This document shows positions 32,488-41,526 of a stretch of DNA of 64,000 bases, in pieces. Under the pieces are notes generated by a model. The model was not told the origin of the DNA. It saw only the letters and a program-made list of their open reading frames with translations, and did no database searches. Every line of letters starts with the position of its first letter. Within the stretch, counting starts at the first letter, position 1. The stretch spans positions 186,001 through 250,000 of the forward strand of contig NZ_WNXX01000001.1 of assembly GCF_009733795.1 (NCBI RefSeq), read 5' to 3'. The DNA comes from Actinotalea caeni (GTDB lineage Bacteria; Actinomycetota; Actinomycetes; Actinomycetales; Beutenbergiaceae). The position numbers were made by a program, and so were the translations under genes.

Positions 32488-35400
32488 AGTCCCGGGACCG
32501 GCTGGGCACCCGCAGGCTGAGGGCGTCCAGCCGCTCGGCCATGAGGTTCGTGACGCCGTCGGCGTGCTCGACGGTGCCGCGGACGACGAGCGCCGCGCTC
32601 GTGCGCGCGACCTTGCGGTGCCGCGCCCACACCTCGGCGCTGCAGATGACGTTGAGCAGACCGGTCTCGTCCTCCAGCGACAGGAAGGTCACCCCGCGTG
32701 CCGTGGCGGGGCGCTGCCGGTGGGTGACGACACCGGCCACCCGCACCCGGCTGCCCGAGCCCGCCCCCGGCACCTGCGCGATCGTCAGCACGCCGTCGGC
32801 GGTCAGCTCCTCGCGGCGGAACTGGGTCGGGAAGGAGTCGGTCGACAGGCCGGTGGCCCACACGTCGGCGACCGCGCGCGTGACGTCGTCCATCTCCGGC
32901 AGGTCGGGGACGTCGAGCCCGGTCGCGGTGAACGGCAGCGGCTCCTGCACGTAGCCGCGGTGCCGCTGCCCGCTCTCCCCCGCGAGCGCCCCGGCGAGCC
33001 ACAGCGACTCGCGACGCGACCGGTCGAAGCTCGCCAGCGCCCCCGCGGTGGCGAGCGCCTCGAGCTGGGCGGCCGACAGCCCCACCCGGCGCGAGAGGTC
33101 CGCGACGTCGGCGAACGGCGCCCGCTCGCGCGCGGCGACGATCCGCTCGGCGGCCTTCTCCCCGATCGTGCGCACGGGTGCCAGGCCCAGGCGGACCGCG
33201 AGGTCGCCGTCGGGCATCCGCTCCACGCACGCCTGCACCTGGGAGGAGGCGACGTCCGCGCGCTCGACGCGCACCCCGTGGCGGGTGGCGTCGGCGACGA
33301 GCGACGCGGGCGAGTAGAAGCCCATCGGCTGCGCCGCGAGCAGCCCGGCGTAGAACGCCTCCGGGTGGTGCACCTTGAGCCAGGAGCTGGCGTAGACGAG
33401 GTAGGCGAAGGAGAACGCGTGCGACTCGGGGAACCCGAAGTCGGCGAACGCCTTGAGCTTGTCGTAGATCTGCTCGCCGATCTCCGGGCCGATGCCGCGC
33501 TCGGCCATGCCGTCGAGCAGCCGCTGGTGCAGAGCCTCCATCCGCTCCGCCGACCGCTTGGAGCCCATCGCCCGGCGCAGCTGGTCGGCCTCGCCGGGGC
33601 TGAAGCCCGCGACGTCGATCGCGATCTGCATGAGCTGCTCCTGGAACAGCGGCACGCCGAGGGTCTTCTCCAGCGCGGGCTCGAGCAGCGGGTGCAGGTA
33701 GGTGACGGGCTCGCGGCCGTTCTTGCGGTTGATGAACGGGTGCACGCTCTGGCCCTGGATCGGCCCGGGCCGGATGAGCGCGACCTCGACGACGATGTCG
33801 TAGAAGCAGCGCGGCCGCAGCCGCGGCAGGGTCGCCATCTGGGCGCGCGACTCCACCTGGAACACGCCGACGGTGTCGGCGGCGCACAGCAGGTCGTAGA
33901 CCGCCGGGTCCTCCTGCGGGATCGAGTGCAGCCCGACGTCGACGCCCTCGATCTCGTTGACCCACGTGAACGCGAGCCGCAGCGCGGTGAGCATGCCGAG
34001 CCCCAGCAGGTCGAACTTCACCAGGCCCGCGTCGGCGCAGTCGTCCTTGTCCCACTGCAGCACGGTGCGGCCGGGCATCGTGGCCCACTCGACGGGGCAG
34101 ACGTCGATGACGGGACCCGCGCACAGCACCATGCCGCCGGAGTGGATGCCGAGGTGGCGCGGCAGCCGCAGCATCTGCTCGGCCATGTCGACGACGTGGG
34201 CGGGGATGTCGTCGGTGTCGCCGTCGGCGGCGGCGTCGACCTCGGCGCTGGGCGTCCAGGGCCCGTCGCGGCGCAGCCGCTCCTGCTCGCTGAGCCGCTC
34301 GGTGGCGGGTGGCCGCGGGGTCCGGGTGGGGCGCAGGCTCCCCCACCGCTCGATGCCCTTGGACCAGGCGTCCTGCTGGCCGGTGTCGTACCCGAAGGCC
34401 TTGGCGGCGTCCCGGACGGCGGAGCGGGGCCGGTAGGAGATGACGTTGGCGACCTGGGCGGCGTGGCTGCGGCCGTACCGGTCGTAGACGAACTGGATGA
34501 CCTCCTCCCGACGGCGTGACTCGATGTCGATGTCGATGTCCGGGTAGCCGGCGCGCCCCTCGGAGAGGAACCGCTCGAACAGCAGCCGGTGCTGCACGGC
34601 GTCGACGGCGGTGATGCCGAGCGCGTAGCAGACCGCGGAGTTCGCGGCGCTGCCGCGGCCCTGGCAGAGGATGCCGCTGCGGCGGCAGAAGTCGACGATC
34701 TCGTGGACGATGAGGAAGTAACCGGGGAAGCCGAGCCGTTCGATGACGCCCAGCTCGTGCTCGATCATCGCGTAGGCGCCGGGGACCCGCTCGGCCTCGC
34801 GCGGCCCGTAGCGCTCGCGCGCGCCGACCTCGGTGAGGTGCCGCAGCCAGCTGGCCTCGGTGTGCCCCTCGGGGATCGGGTGCGGCGGCAGGTCGGGCGC
34901 GACGAGCTGCAGGTCGAAGGCGCACTCCTGGGCGATCTCCACGCTGGTGGTCAGCGCGTGCGGGTGGCGCCGGTGCACGTGCGCCATCTCCAGCGGCGAG
35001 CGGATGTGCGCGGCGACGGGTGGCAGCCAGCCGTCGAGCTCGTCGAGGCTGCTGCGGGCGCGGACCGCCGCGAGGGTGTCGGCGAGCGGCTGGTGACGCG
35101 GTGCCGCGCAGTGGACGTTGCCGGTGGCGACCACCCGCACCCGGGCCGCGTGGGCGAGGTCGACGAGCACCTCGCAGCGGGCGGCGTCGAGCGGGGCACC
35201 ACGGTCGGTGATCTCGACCGCCACGTTGCGGCGACCGAACATCTCGACCAGTCGCTCCAGCTCGGCCCGCGCGGCGGGGACGTCCCACGCGCCCGGCGTC
35301 GGCTCCAGCGCGCGCCGGACGGCGCCCTTGCGACACCCGGTGAGGATCGTCCAGTGGTCGCCACCGGGTCCGCCGGCGTGCTCGGCGAGCTCCTCGAGCC

Positions 35401-35764
35401 GGTAGTCCGCCTCGCCCTTGCGCCCGGTCGCGAGGTGCGCGGTGGCGATCGCGCGCGAGAGGCGCTTGTACCCCTCGGCCCCGCGGGCGAGCACGAGCAG
35501 GTGCTCGCCCGCAGGGTCGGGCATCCCGGTGGGCCGCATCGGGGAGTCGAGGCTGAGCTCGGCGCCGAACACGCTCGGCAGCCCCAGGCCGCGTGCCGCC
35601 TCGGCGAAGCGCACGACGCCGTAGAGCCCGTCGTGGTCGGTGAGCGCGAGCCCGGACAGACCCCGGCCGACCGCCTCCACCACGAGCTCCTCGGGCTGGC
35701 TGGCGCCGTCGAGGAAGCTGAACGCCGAGTGCGCGTGCAGCTCGGCGTACCCGGGGGTGGTCAT
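32480..35764 (-). CDS. dnaE2: Error-prone DNA polymerase DnaE2 (ImuC)
   Basis: This 1094-residue C-family polymerase is the usual size for DnaE2. A PHP domain opens the protein (AELHAHSAFSFLDGASQPEEL). The catalytic acidic cluster is PDIDIDIESRRREEVIQFV, and QGRGSAANS plus KFDLLGLGMLTALR belong to the palm. A helix-hairpin-helix and an OB-fold follow (VRVAGVVTHRQRPATARGVTFLSLEDETG). It works with ImuA' and ImuB in DNA-damage-induced translesion synthesis. The ATG overlaps the stop of the upstream HNH gene (ATGA). It is therefore expressed from the SOS-boxed promoter ahead of that gene rather than from its own. Confidence 0.96.
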   Translation of the reverse strand: MTTPGYAELHAHSAFSFLDGASQPEELVVEAVGRGLSGLALTDHDGLYGVVRFAEAARGLGLPSVFGAELSLDSPMRPTGMPDPAGEHLLVLARGAEGYKRLSRAIATAHLATGRKGEADYRLEELAEHAGGPGGDHWTILTGCRKGAVRRALEPTPGAWDVPAARAELERLVEMFGRRNVAVEITDRGAPLDAARCEVLVDLAHAARVRVVATGNVHCAAPRHQPLADTLAAVRARSSLDELDGWLPPVAAHIRSPLEMAHVHRRHPHALTTSVEIAQECAFDLQLVAPDLPPHPIPEGHTEASWLRHLTEVGARERYGPREAERVPGAYAMIEHELGVIERLGFPGYFLIVHEIVDFCRRSGILCQGRGSAANSAVCYALGITAVDAVQHRLLFERFLSEGRAGYPDIDIDIESRRREEVIQFVYDRYGRSHAAQVANVISYRPRSAVRDAAKAFGYDTGQQDAWSKGIERWGSLRPTRTPRPPATERLSEQERLRRDGPWTPSAEVDAAADGDTDDIPAHVVDMAEQMLRLPRHLGIHSGGMVLCAGPVIDVCPVEWATMPGRTVLQWDKDDCADAGLVKFDLLGLGMLTALRLAFTWVNEIEGVDVGLHSIPQEDPAVYDLLCAADTVGVFQVESRAQMATLPRLRPRCFYDIVVEVALIRPGPIQGQSVHPFINRKNGREPVTYLHPLLEPALEKTLGVPLFQEQLMQIAIDVAGFSPGEADQLRRAMGSKRSAERMEALHQRLLDGMAERGIGPEIGEQIYDKLKAFADFGFPESHAFSFAYLVYASSWLKVHHPEAFYAGLLAAQPMGFYSPASLVADATRHGVRVERADVASSQVQACVERMPDGDLAVRLGLAPVRTIGEKAAERIVAARERAPFADVADLSRRVGLSAAQLEALATAGALASFDRSRRESLWLAGALAGESGQRHRGYVQEPLPFTATGLDVPDLPEMDDVTRAVADVWATGLSTDSFPTQFRREELTADGVLTIAQVPGAGSGSRVRVAGVVTHRQRPATARGVTFLSLEDETGLLNVICSAEVWARHRKVARTSAALVVRGTVEHADGVTNLMAERLDALSLRVPSRSRDFR

Positions 35765-37293
35765 GCCGCCCGCCAGCGGGAGAGCACCTCGGCGAGCACG
35801 GCCTCCGACGGCGAGGGCTCGGGGTCGGGGGCGGCTCGCAGGTGCAGCCCCACCGCGGGTCTGTCCCCCGCACCCGGGCCCGGCGCCCCTCGCGCGAGCC
35901 GACCGCCCGGCAGAGCGGGCGCGTCGCCGACGTAGCGGTGACCGGTGGGGGTCCGGGTGACCACCCGGTGCGTCGCGCCCGGGCCCGTCTGCGCCGCGGC
36001 CGACCACCCGGGCGCCTGCTTGGCGTAGTTGTGCGCCTCGCACAGCGCCTGCAGGTTGTCGTGACGGGTGGCACCGCCCTCGGCGACCGCGGTGACGTGG
36101 TCGACGTGCCGTGCCGGGGCGTCGCACCACGGCATCCGGCACGAACCGCCGTCGCGCAGGCGGACCAGGTCGGCCAGCCCGGGCGGCACCGCTCGCGAGC
36201 GCGCGTCCATCCCGACCAGCGCCCCGCTGCGCGGAGCCCGGTACAGACGTCGTACGAACGCTCCCGCCGCGCCTCCGTCACCCTCTGCACCTGGCCCGCG
36301 TCGCCCGCCGGCCTCGCTGCCCGCACGTGCGGCGGCGTCGGCGACGATCCGTCGTGCGACATCGGCCGGGACCGGCCCGTACCCGGGCAGCCACCCGGGC
36401 TCGTCGCCGCCGTGGAACAGGGTCGTGTCGGTCATGACGAGATCGACGAGCACGCCGGGCGGGGCACCCTCCTCGGCGCCGGTGACACGCGCGACCAGCG
36501 CATCGGCCATCACCTGGCCGCGCGAGCGCTCGTCACCAGCCGCGCGTGCGGCGGCGGCCCGCTCGGTGAGCGCGCGGTAGGCGGCCACGCCCTCGGCGAC
36601 CGGCAGCAGCGCCGTCAGGTAGGCCATCGCATCGGGCGCGGGCCGCAGCGTCACCCGACGCTCCTGCGCCGCGCGCCCCTGGCGCCGCACCACGGCGGCC
36701 GGGTCCTCGCGACTCGCCCACGCGCGGGCAGCCGCCCCCACGGCGCGGTCGCCGAGCCCGCTCAGCACCGCGGGGTCGCCGCAGAGGTCCGCATCGAGCC
36801 GGCGCCGGTCGGCACCCTCGAGGCAGTCGGACTCCTTGACCAGCAGCATCGCCCGCCACGGCGTCAGCCGGCCCGCGGCCAGCCCGGCGAGCGTGTGCGG
36901 CATCTGCGTGCACAGCGCACGTGCGAACCCCAGGAAGGCGCGACCGCGGTAGGCGGACTCCTGGCGCGCCAGGCCCACCTCGGCACCGACGCCGCGCCCG
37001 CGACGCTGCGCGGGCACCCCCGCAGCGGCCTCCTGCGCGCGCCGGACACGGTCCAGCTGCACGGCCGCACGCGCCGACACCGCCTCGGCGGCCGCCACCA
37101 GTGCGGCGGCCGCGCTCATCAGCTCGACGAGCGAGGTCCCGGGGTCGGCGTCGCCTGCCACCAGCGTGCTCGTGGCCGCGCGACCGAGCACGGACGCCTG
37201 CTGGCGCATCCCCGCCACCAGCTCCTCCGGCGTGGGCACGGACGCGCCGAGCACGGTTGCCGCCGCACCCCCACCAGACGCTCGTTCGAACAT
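35761..37293 (-). CDS. DUF222 (13E12 repeat)/HNH endonuclease domain protein
   Basis: The N-terminal 330 residues are the Ala/Arg-rich helical DUF222 region (LVAAAEAVSARAAVQLDRVR; GLAAGRLTPWRAMLLVKES). The C-terminal HNH motif reads SCRMPWCDAPARHVDHVTAVAEGGATRHDNLQALCEAHN, with the expected His and Asn residues and CxxC/CxxH-like metal ligands. Proteins of this type are abundant in actinobacteria and of unknown role. I chose the ATG at 37293, where TATCCT lies seven bases upstream and a LexA box covers the start region. The coupling to dnaE2 makes it part of an SOS operon. Confidence 0.9.
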   Translation of the reverse strand: MFERASGGGAAATVLGASVPTPEELVAGMRQQASVLGRAATSTLVAGDADPGTSLVELMSAAAALVAAAEAVSARAAVQLDRVRRAQEAAAGVPAQRRGRGVGAEVGLARQESAYRGRAFLGFARALCTQMPHTLAGLAAGRLTPWRAMLLVKESDCLEGADRRRLDADLCGDPAVLSGLGDRAVGAAARAWASREDPAAVVRRQGRAAQERRVTLRPAPDAMAYLTALLPVAEGVAAYRALTERAAAARAAGDERSRGQVMADALVARVTGAEEGAPPGVLVDLVMTDTTLFHGGDEPGWLPGYGPVPADVARRIVADAAARAGSEAGGRRGPGAEGDGGAAGAFVRRLYRAPRSGALVGMDARSRAVPPGLADLVRLRDGGSCRMPWCDAPARHVDHVTAVAEGGATRHDNLQALCEAHNYAKQAPGWSAAAQTGPGATHRVVTRTPTGHRYVGDAPALPGGRLARGAPGPGAGDRPAVGLHLRAAPDPEPSPSEAVLAEVLSRWRAA

Positions 37294-37301
37294 GTGTACG
37301 A
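37286..37301. promoter_or_regulatory. LexA (SOS) box of the HNH-dnaE2 operon
   Basis: TCGAACATGTGTACGA matches the actinobacterial consensus TCGAAC-N4-GTTCGA at 11 of 12 specified positions. It begins in the -10 hexamer and runs past the start codon, where bound LexA would block transcription. Confidence 0.8.
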
Positions 37302-37330
37302 GGATAAACCTCGCCACCGACATCCGTCAC
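37301..37330 (-). promoter_or_regulatory. Promoter of the HNH-dnaE2 operon
   Basis: On the minus strand GTGACG (37325-37330) and TATCCT (37301-37306) are 18 bp apart. The message would start within a base or two of the ATG, so it is essentially leaderless. Confidence 0.6.
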
Positions 37331-37335
37331 GGTGA

Positions 37336-37382
37336 CAGGCACAGGGCAGGCACAGGGCAGCGCCGTCCGGCAGCGCCGTCCG
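37336..37382. repeat. Two short tandem duplications
   Basis: CAGGCACAGGG occurs twice with an 11-bp period, followed directly by GCAGCGCCGTCCG twice with a 13-bp period. Both lie just upstream of the SOS promoter and suggest slippage. Confidence 0.8.
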
Positions 37383-37466
37383 CCGTGACGGCGAGAGGCC
37401 GCCGCGCGCGGCGGGGGCTCGATTGGGGGCGGGCACGACGGGCGGGTGGCCTCGACGGGGCTCAGC

Positions 37467-37553
37467 GGGCGCTGTGGGCGCTGCGGGCGCTGCGGGCGCT
37501 GCGGGCGCTGTGGGCGCTGCGGGCGCTGTGGGCGCTGTGGGCGCTGTGGGCGC
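37467..37553. repeat. 9-bp tandem repeat (GGGCGCTGY)n
   Basis: Nine complete copies of GGGCGCTGC or GGGCGCTGT and a partial tenth form an 87-bp array between the AraC gene stop and the HNH-dnaE2 promoter. The regular GGG tracts every nine bases could also form G-quadruplex on the plus strand. It is not inside a credible gene. Confidence 0.9.
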
Positions 37554-37568
37554 GATACCACCGCCGGC

Positions 37569-38549
37569 TCAGGACGCCGCCCCGGACTCCGGCGCGCGGT
37601 GGGCGCGGCGGTAGGCCAGGGGCGACAGGCCGACCTTGGCGTAGAAGTGCTTGCGCAGCGCGACAGGGTCGCCGAAGCCGCAGGCGGTGGCGACGCGCGC
37701 GACGGGCAGCTCGGTGGTCTCCAGGAGCAGGCGCGCGTGCGCGAGCCGCTGCTGCGCCAACCACTTCTGCGGGCTGCTGCCGACCTCGCTGCGGAAGCGG
37801 CGCGTGAACGTGCGCACGCTCATGTGCGCGCGCCTCGCCATGTCCTCCAGCGTGATCGGCTGGGCCAGGTTGTCCAGCACCCACTGCCGCGTGGCCGACG
37901 TCGAGCGGTCGGTGTCCTGCGGCACCGGGTGCTCGATGAACTGTGCCTGCCCGCCCTCGCGCCACGGCGCGACGACGCACCGACGTGCTGCCGCCGCGGC
38001 GACGGCCGCCCCATGGTCCAGGCGAACCAGGTGCAGACACAGGTCGATGCCGGCCGCGCCGCCGGCGGAGGTGAGGATGCGGCCGTTGTCGACGAACAGC
38101 ACGTTGGGGTCGACCTCGACCTGGGGGAAGAGCCGCGCCAGCCTGTCGCACAGCGCCCAGTGGGTGGTGGCCCGCCGGCCGTCCAGCAGTCCCGCGGCGG
38201 CGAGCAGGAAGGCTGAGGTGCACAGGCTGACGATGCGGGCCTGCGGACCGATGCGGTCGAGCGCGGCTGCGACGTCGTCGGGCAGGTCGCCGGTCGCGAG
38301 CAGCTGCTCGCTGGGCTCCTGGGTGGCGATCACGACCGTGTCGGCGCTCTCCAGCAGCGACTCGTCGTGGTCGACGACGATCGCGTAGTCCTCGTGGGTG
38401 CGCACCGGCCTCCCGCCGATCGAGCAGGTGGCGACCGAGTACAGACGGGTGCCGTCGGGCTCGCAGGCCTCGTTGAGCACGCGGGCCGGGATGCCCAGGT
38501 CCAGCGGCAGCACGCCGTCGAGCGCGAGGACGGCGACGCGATGCACCAT
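37569..38549 (-). CDS. AraC-family regulator with DJ-1/PfpI-like domain (GlxA-type)
   Basis: Residues 1-190 resemble the DJ-1/PfpI fold: VAVLALDGVLPLDLGIPARVL, VVIATQ, and the elbow SLCTSAFLLAAAGLLDGRRATTHW. The C-terminal 110 residues carry two AraC helix-turn-helix motifs (LEDMARRAHMSVRTFTRRF and VARVATACGFGDPVALRKHF). It is 326 residues from the ATG at 38549, which lies seven bases after a good -10 (TACAAT). It is divergent from the quinone-oxidoreductase-like gene, which it may regulate. The C-terminus ends 15 bp from the 9-bp repeat. Confidence 0.92.
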   Translation of the reverse strand: MVHRVAVLALDGVLPLDLGIPARVLNEACEPDGTRLYSVATCSIGGRPVRTHEDYAIVVDHDESLLESADTVVIATQEPSEQLLATGDLPDDVAAALDRIGPQARIVSLCTSAFLLAAAGLLDGRRATTHWALCDRLARLFPQVEVDPNVLFVDNGRILTSAGGAAGIDLCLHLVRLDHGAAVAAAAARRCVVAPWREGGQAQFIEHPVPQDTDRSTSATRQWVLDNLAQPITLEDMARRAHMSVRTFTRRFRSEVGSSPQKWLAQQRLAHARLLLETTELPVARVATACGFGDPVALRKHFYAKVGLSPLAYRRAHRAPESGAAS

Positions 38550-38665
38550 GGCCGGAATTGTACGGTAGCTGACCCTCCGGCCACTCACTCCGCCACCCGG
38601 TTCTCGGCCACTCTCTCGTGCAGCCGGGGACGACGACCCCGGCACCGAACGTGAAGGAGGACATG

Positions 38666-39613
38666 ATGCGAGCCGTCACGATCAGGGAGCTCGGCGGCCC
38701 CGAGGTGCTGACCGTGGAGGACGTGGACCGCCCGGAGCCGCTGCCGACCGAGGTCCTGGTGCGCGTGCACGCGGCCGGGGTCAACCCGGTGGACTGGAAG
38801 ACCCGGGCGGGTCAGGGCATGGCCGCCCTGCAGACCCTCCCGCTGGTCCTCGGCTGGGACGTCTCGGGCGTCGTGGAGAAGGTCGGCTTCGGCGTGCACA
38901 CGCTCGAGCCCGGCGACGAGGTCTACGGCATGCCGTGGTTCCCCCGCGCGGCCGGCGCGTACGCCGAGTACGTGACGGCGCCGAGCCGCCAGTGGGCCCG
39001 CAAGCCGGCCACGCTCGACCACGTGCACGCGGCCGCCGTGCCGCTGGCCGCGCTCACCGCCTGGCAGATCCTGACCGACACCGCCCACGTGCAGGAGGGT
39101 CAGCGCGTGCTGGTGCACGCCGCTGCCGGCGGGGTGGGCCACCTCGCCGTCCAGCTCGCCCGCCACCTCGGCGCCCACGTGATCGGCACGGCCCGCGCCG
39201 AGCGCCACACCTGGCTGAAGGAGCTCGGCGCCGAGGAGACGATCGACTACACGACCACCCGGTTCGAGGACGTCGTCGACGGCGTGGACGTCGTCGTCGA
39301 CCTGGTCGGCGACGGTCGGGACCGGACGAGCACACGCTCGCTGCAGACGCTGCGCCCCGGCGGTCTCCTGGTGGCCGTGCCCGGCGGCGTCTCCCCCGAG
39401 CTCGCCGAGGCGGCCCGTGACGCCGGGGTGCGCACCAGCGCGTTCCTGGTCGAGCCGGACGGCCCGGCGCTCGCCACGATCGCCGGCCTCGTCGACGCAG
39501 GCCACGTCCGGGTCGAGGTGGAGGAGACGTTCCCGCTGGAGCAAGCCGCCGCGGCGCACGAGCGCGGCGAGACCGGCCGCACCCGCGGCAAGCTCGTCCT
39601 CACCGTGGACTGA
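38666..39613 (+). CDS. NADP-dependent quinone oxidoreductase-like MDR protein
   Basis: This 315-residue medium-chain reductase has a GroES-like N-terminus (VRVHAAGVNPVDWKTRAG; GWDVSGVVEKVG). The nucleotide-binding Rossmann motif is VLVHAAAGGVGHLAVQLARHLGAHVIGTA. The zinc ligands of alcohol dehydrogenases are absent. It should reduce quinones or enones using NADPH. The ATG at 38666 is five bases after GAAGGAGG; the adjacent ATG at 38663 is too close. A strong terminator follows. Confidence 0.92.
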   Translation: MRAVTIRELGGPEVLTVEDVDRPEPLPTEVLVRVHAAGVNPVDWKTRAGQGMAALQTLPLVLGWDVSGVVEKVGFGVHTLEPGDEVYGMPWFPRAAGAYAEYVTAPSRQWARKPATLDHVHAAAVPLAALTAWQILTDTAHVQEGQRVLVHAAAGGVGHLAVQLARHLGAHVIGTARAERHTWLKELGAEETIDYTTTRFEDVVDGVDVVVDLVGDGRDRTSTRSLQTLRPGGLLVAVPGGVSPELAEAARDAGVRTSAFLVEPDGPALATIAGLVDAGHVRVEVEETFPLEQAAAAHERGETGRTRGKLVLTVD

Positions 39614-39629
39614 CGCGAGCGCGCGCCGC

Positions 39630-39656
39630 GCACGGGACCGAGCCTCGGTCCCGTGC
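39630..39656 (+). terminator. Terminator hairpin after the oxidoreductase gene
   Basis: GCACGGGACCG pairs perfectly with CGGTCCCGTGC over a 5-base loop, 17 bases after the stop. It lies between convergent genes and could serve both. Confidence 0.75.
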
Positions 39657-39709
39657 CGGCCGTCTCACGAACGATCGGCCGCGCGCGGCCTCGTGAGCAC
39701 TGTCGCCTG

Positions 39710-41452
39710 CTACTCCTCCACGCCCGCCGCGAGCCGCTCGGCGAGCGCGAGGTCGCCGCCCTCCGGGCTGACGCCGACGCGCCAGGAACCTCCGGCGTAG
39801 CGACCCGGCTTCCAGCTCAAACCCGCCCAGCTCATGACGAACTGTGACGTGATCGTGCCGACCTTGGCGTTGAACCAGCGGTTGTACTCGGCCCACATGC
39901 TCCCTGGCCGGTAGGCCGCCGCCACGGTCATGCTGCCGTCGGTGGCGACGATGTAGCGGCCGAGGCCCCCGGCGCTCGTCCCCGGTGCGCGGTCGGGGTC
40001 GACGTCGTCGCCGACCTGCGGCAGCGCTGTGCCGAGGCTCCACCCGCCCTCCATGACGACGCCGGAGAGCTCGTCGGCGACCTCCCACGCCATCGTCGTG
40101 TCGAACCAGTCGGCCGCGAGCGCGAACGTCCAGTCGGCCGTGACCGGTTCGCCCCCGAACGGGATGTCGTGCAGCGTGACCTCACCGCGACGCCGGTCGA
40201 GGGTGATGCGCCTGGCCGCACCCGCGCGCGGCGAGTCGCCGTAGCCGCCGACGGCGAGGTACGGGCGGGTGCCGCGGAAGCCGTCGTCGACGAGGTTGGG
40301 ACCCCCCGGAGTACGCAGCGCGACGACACCGCACCACGGCGAGGCCTGCACGTCGAGCTCGTACGACGGCCCCGCGGCACGGACGCCGGTCCGGGTCTCG
40401 GTCGCGTCGAGGTCGAGCTCGGCGAGGTACAGGCCGTTCTGCCCGACGCCGCTGTGCGTCACCCACCAGCGTCCGTCGTGGCGGACGACCTCGGGCGCGT
40501 GCACCCGGATCCGCCCCACCCGGTCGTCGCGATCGAAGCGGAACGGGTCGTCGCTCCGGATGACATCGGTGCTGCTGTAGCTGTGGTACCCGCCCTCGTA
40601 CCCGCCGGTCGGGCCGACGAACAGGTAGTAGGCGCCGTCGTGCTCGACGACGAACGGCGACTCCGTGTCGCCGGCGACGTCACCGTACTGCGGCGCCTCG
40701 TAGACGATCCGGCGCTCGCCCCAGCTGCGCAGGTCGGCGCTCGTCCGGCACGCCACGACACGTCGGCTGAACCGCTGGTTCTCGGTGGCGCAGTAGTACA
40801 TCACCCACTCGTCGCCGACGCGCAGCACCATCGGGTCGCGCGCCTCCCAGCCGTCGGCGAACAACGCGCCGTCGGGATCGCGCTCCCAGTGCCACAGGTC
40901 GGTCGAGGTCGCCACGCACATGATCGCGTTGGCGTCGTCCGGTCCGCCGCCCGCGTAGAACATGTACCAGGTGCCCTCGTGCTCGACGACGTGCGGCGCC
41001 CACAGGTGGGTCTCGCCGTAGTCGGGGTCGGCGCTGAGGACCGGGGCCTCGGTGACGAACGGTCCGTGCAGCGACGGCGCGGTGGCGTGGCTGAGGAACT
41101 GCTCGCCCGTGTGGCCGCTCTCGGGGAAGGCGATGCCGAACATGTGCCAGGTGCCGTCCGGCCCCTCGACGAGAGCGTGGTCGTTGACGTGCCAGGCGAC
41201 GTGCTGCCCCTGCGCCGCGTCGTAGACGCGCTCGAACCGCCCCGTCCTCACGGTCCGCACCCGCTCCCGGTACTGGGTGACCTCGACGTCGTCGTACTCG
41301 AAGCCCTGCCCGGTCGGTAGCCGGGTGGCGACCTCCTCGCGCGGGGCGGCCGCAGCCGTGGACGTCACCGAGGCCGCCGAGGCGGCACCGGCGATCGTGA
41401 GGACACGGCGCCGGGTGACGCCGGTCGGTGTCTGCTGCTCGGGCGTCGTCAT
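39710..41452 (-). CDS. Tat-exported glycosidase-like five-bladed propeller protein (GH43/GH32/GH130-like)
   Basis: A twin-arginine signal (TRRRVLTIAGAASAASVT) is followed by a propeller of GH43/32/68/130 type. The blades carry WHVNDHALVEGPDGTWHMF (candidate catalytic Asp), WAPHVVEHEGTWYMFYAG, EARDPMVLRVGDEWVMYY (RDP stabiliser) and DTESPFVVEHDGAYYLF (candidate acid Glu). A C-terminal beta-sandwich of about 180 residues follows from about residue 400. The length is 580. It is likely a secreted glycoside hydrolase of unknown specificity. A LacI-type palindrome lies about 65 bp upstream. Confidence 0.84.
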   Translation of the reverse strand: MTTPEQQTPTGVTRRRVLTIAGAASAASVTSTAAAAPREEVATRLPTGQGFEYDDVEVTQYRERVRTVRTGRFERVYDAAQGQHVAWHVNDHALVEGPDGTWHMFGIAFPESGHTGEQFLSHATAPSLHGPFVTEAPVLSADPDYGETHLWAPHVVEHEGTWYMFYAGGGPDDANAIMCVATSTDLWHWERDPDGALFADGWEARDPMVLRVGDEWVMYYCATENQRFSRRVVACRTSADLRSWGERRIVYEAPQYGDVAGDTESPFVVEHDGAYYLFVGPTGGYEGGYHSYSSTDVIRSDDPFRFDRDDRVGRIRVHAPEVVRHDGRWWVTHSGVGQNGLYLAELDLDATETRTGVRAAGPSYELDVQASPWCGVVALRTPGGPNLVDDGFRGTRPYLAVGGYGDSPRAGAARRITLDRRRGEVTLHDIPFGGEPVTADWTFALAADWFDTTMAWEVADELSGVVMEGGWSLGTALPQVGDDVDPDRAPGTSAGGLGRYIVATDGSMTVAAAYRPGSMWAEYNRWFNAKVGTITSQFVMSWAGLSWKPGRYAGGSWRVGVSPEGGDLALAERLAAGVEE

Positions 41453-41514
41453 CGATGCTCCTCGCCTCTCGGCTCGCGGGTCGTCGATCGGGCGCGGCGT
41501 CGGCGCCGTCGCCA

Positions 41515-41526
41515 GTAATCGTTTTC
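41515..41526. promoter_or_regulatory. Candidate LacI-family operator of the glycosidase gene
   Basis: GTAATCGTTTTC fits the degenerate palindrome GWAAWCGWTTWC with a central CG. It sits in an unusually AT-rich patch upstream of the glycosidase start. Confidence 0.5.

Noticed and set aside
32403-36362. 1319-codon minus-strand frame overlapping dnaE2 and the HNH gene
   Set aside because: It is a different frame from the real polymerase, with Arg/Pro-rich shadow composition.
35761-37293. HNH gene as a homing endonuclease or mobile element
   Set aside because: It is a DUF222/13E12-type protein with its own SOS promoter, and no intron, intein or terminal repeats were seen.
37467-37553. Possible CRISPR array
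   Set aside because: The units are 9 bp, directly abutting and without spacers, and no cas genes are present.
37423-37614. Short frames encoding repeats such as GAAGAVGAAG or PQRPQRPQR
   Set aside because: They are simple translations of the 9-bp tandem repeat and lack ribosome-binding sites or conserved ends.
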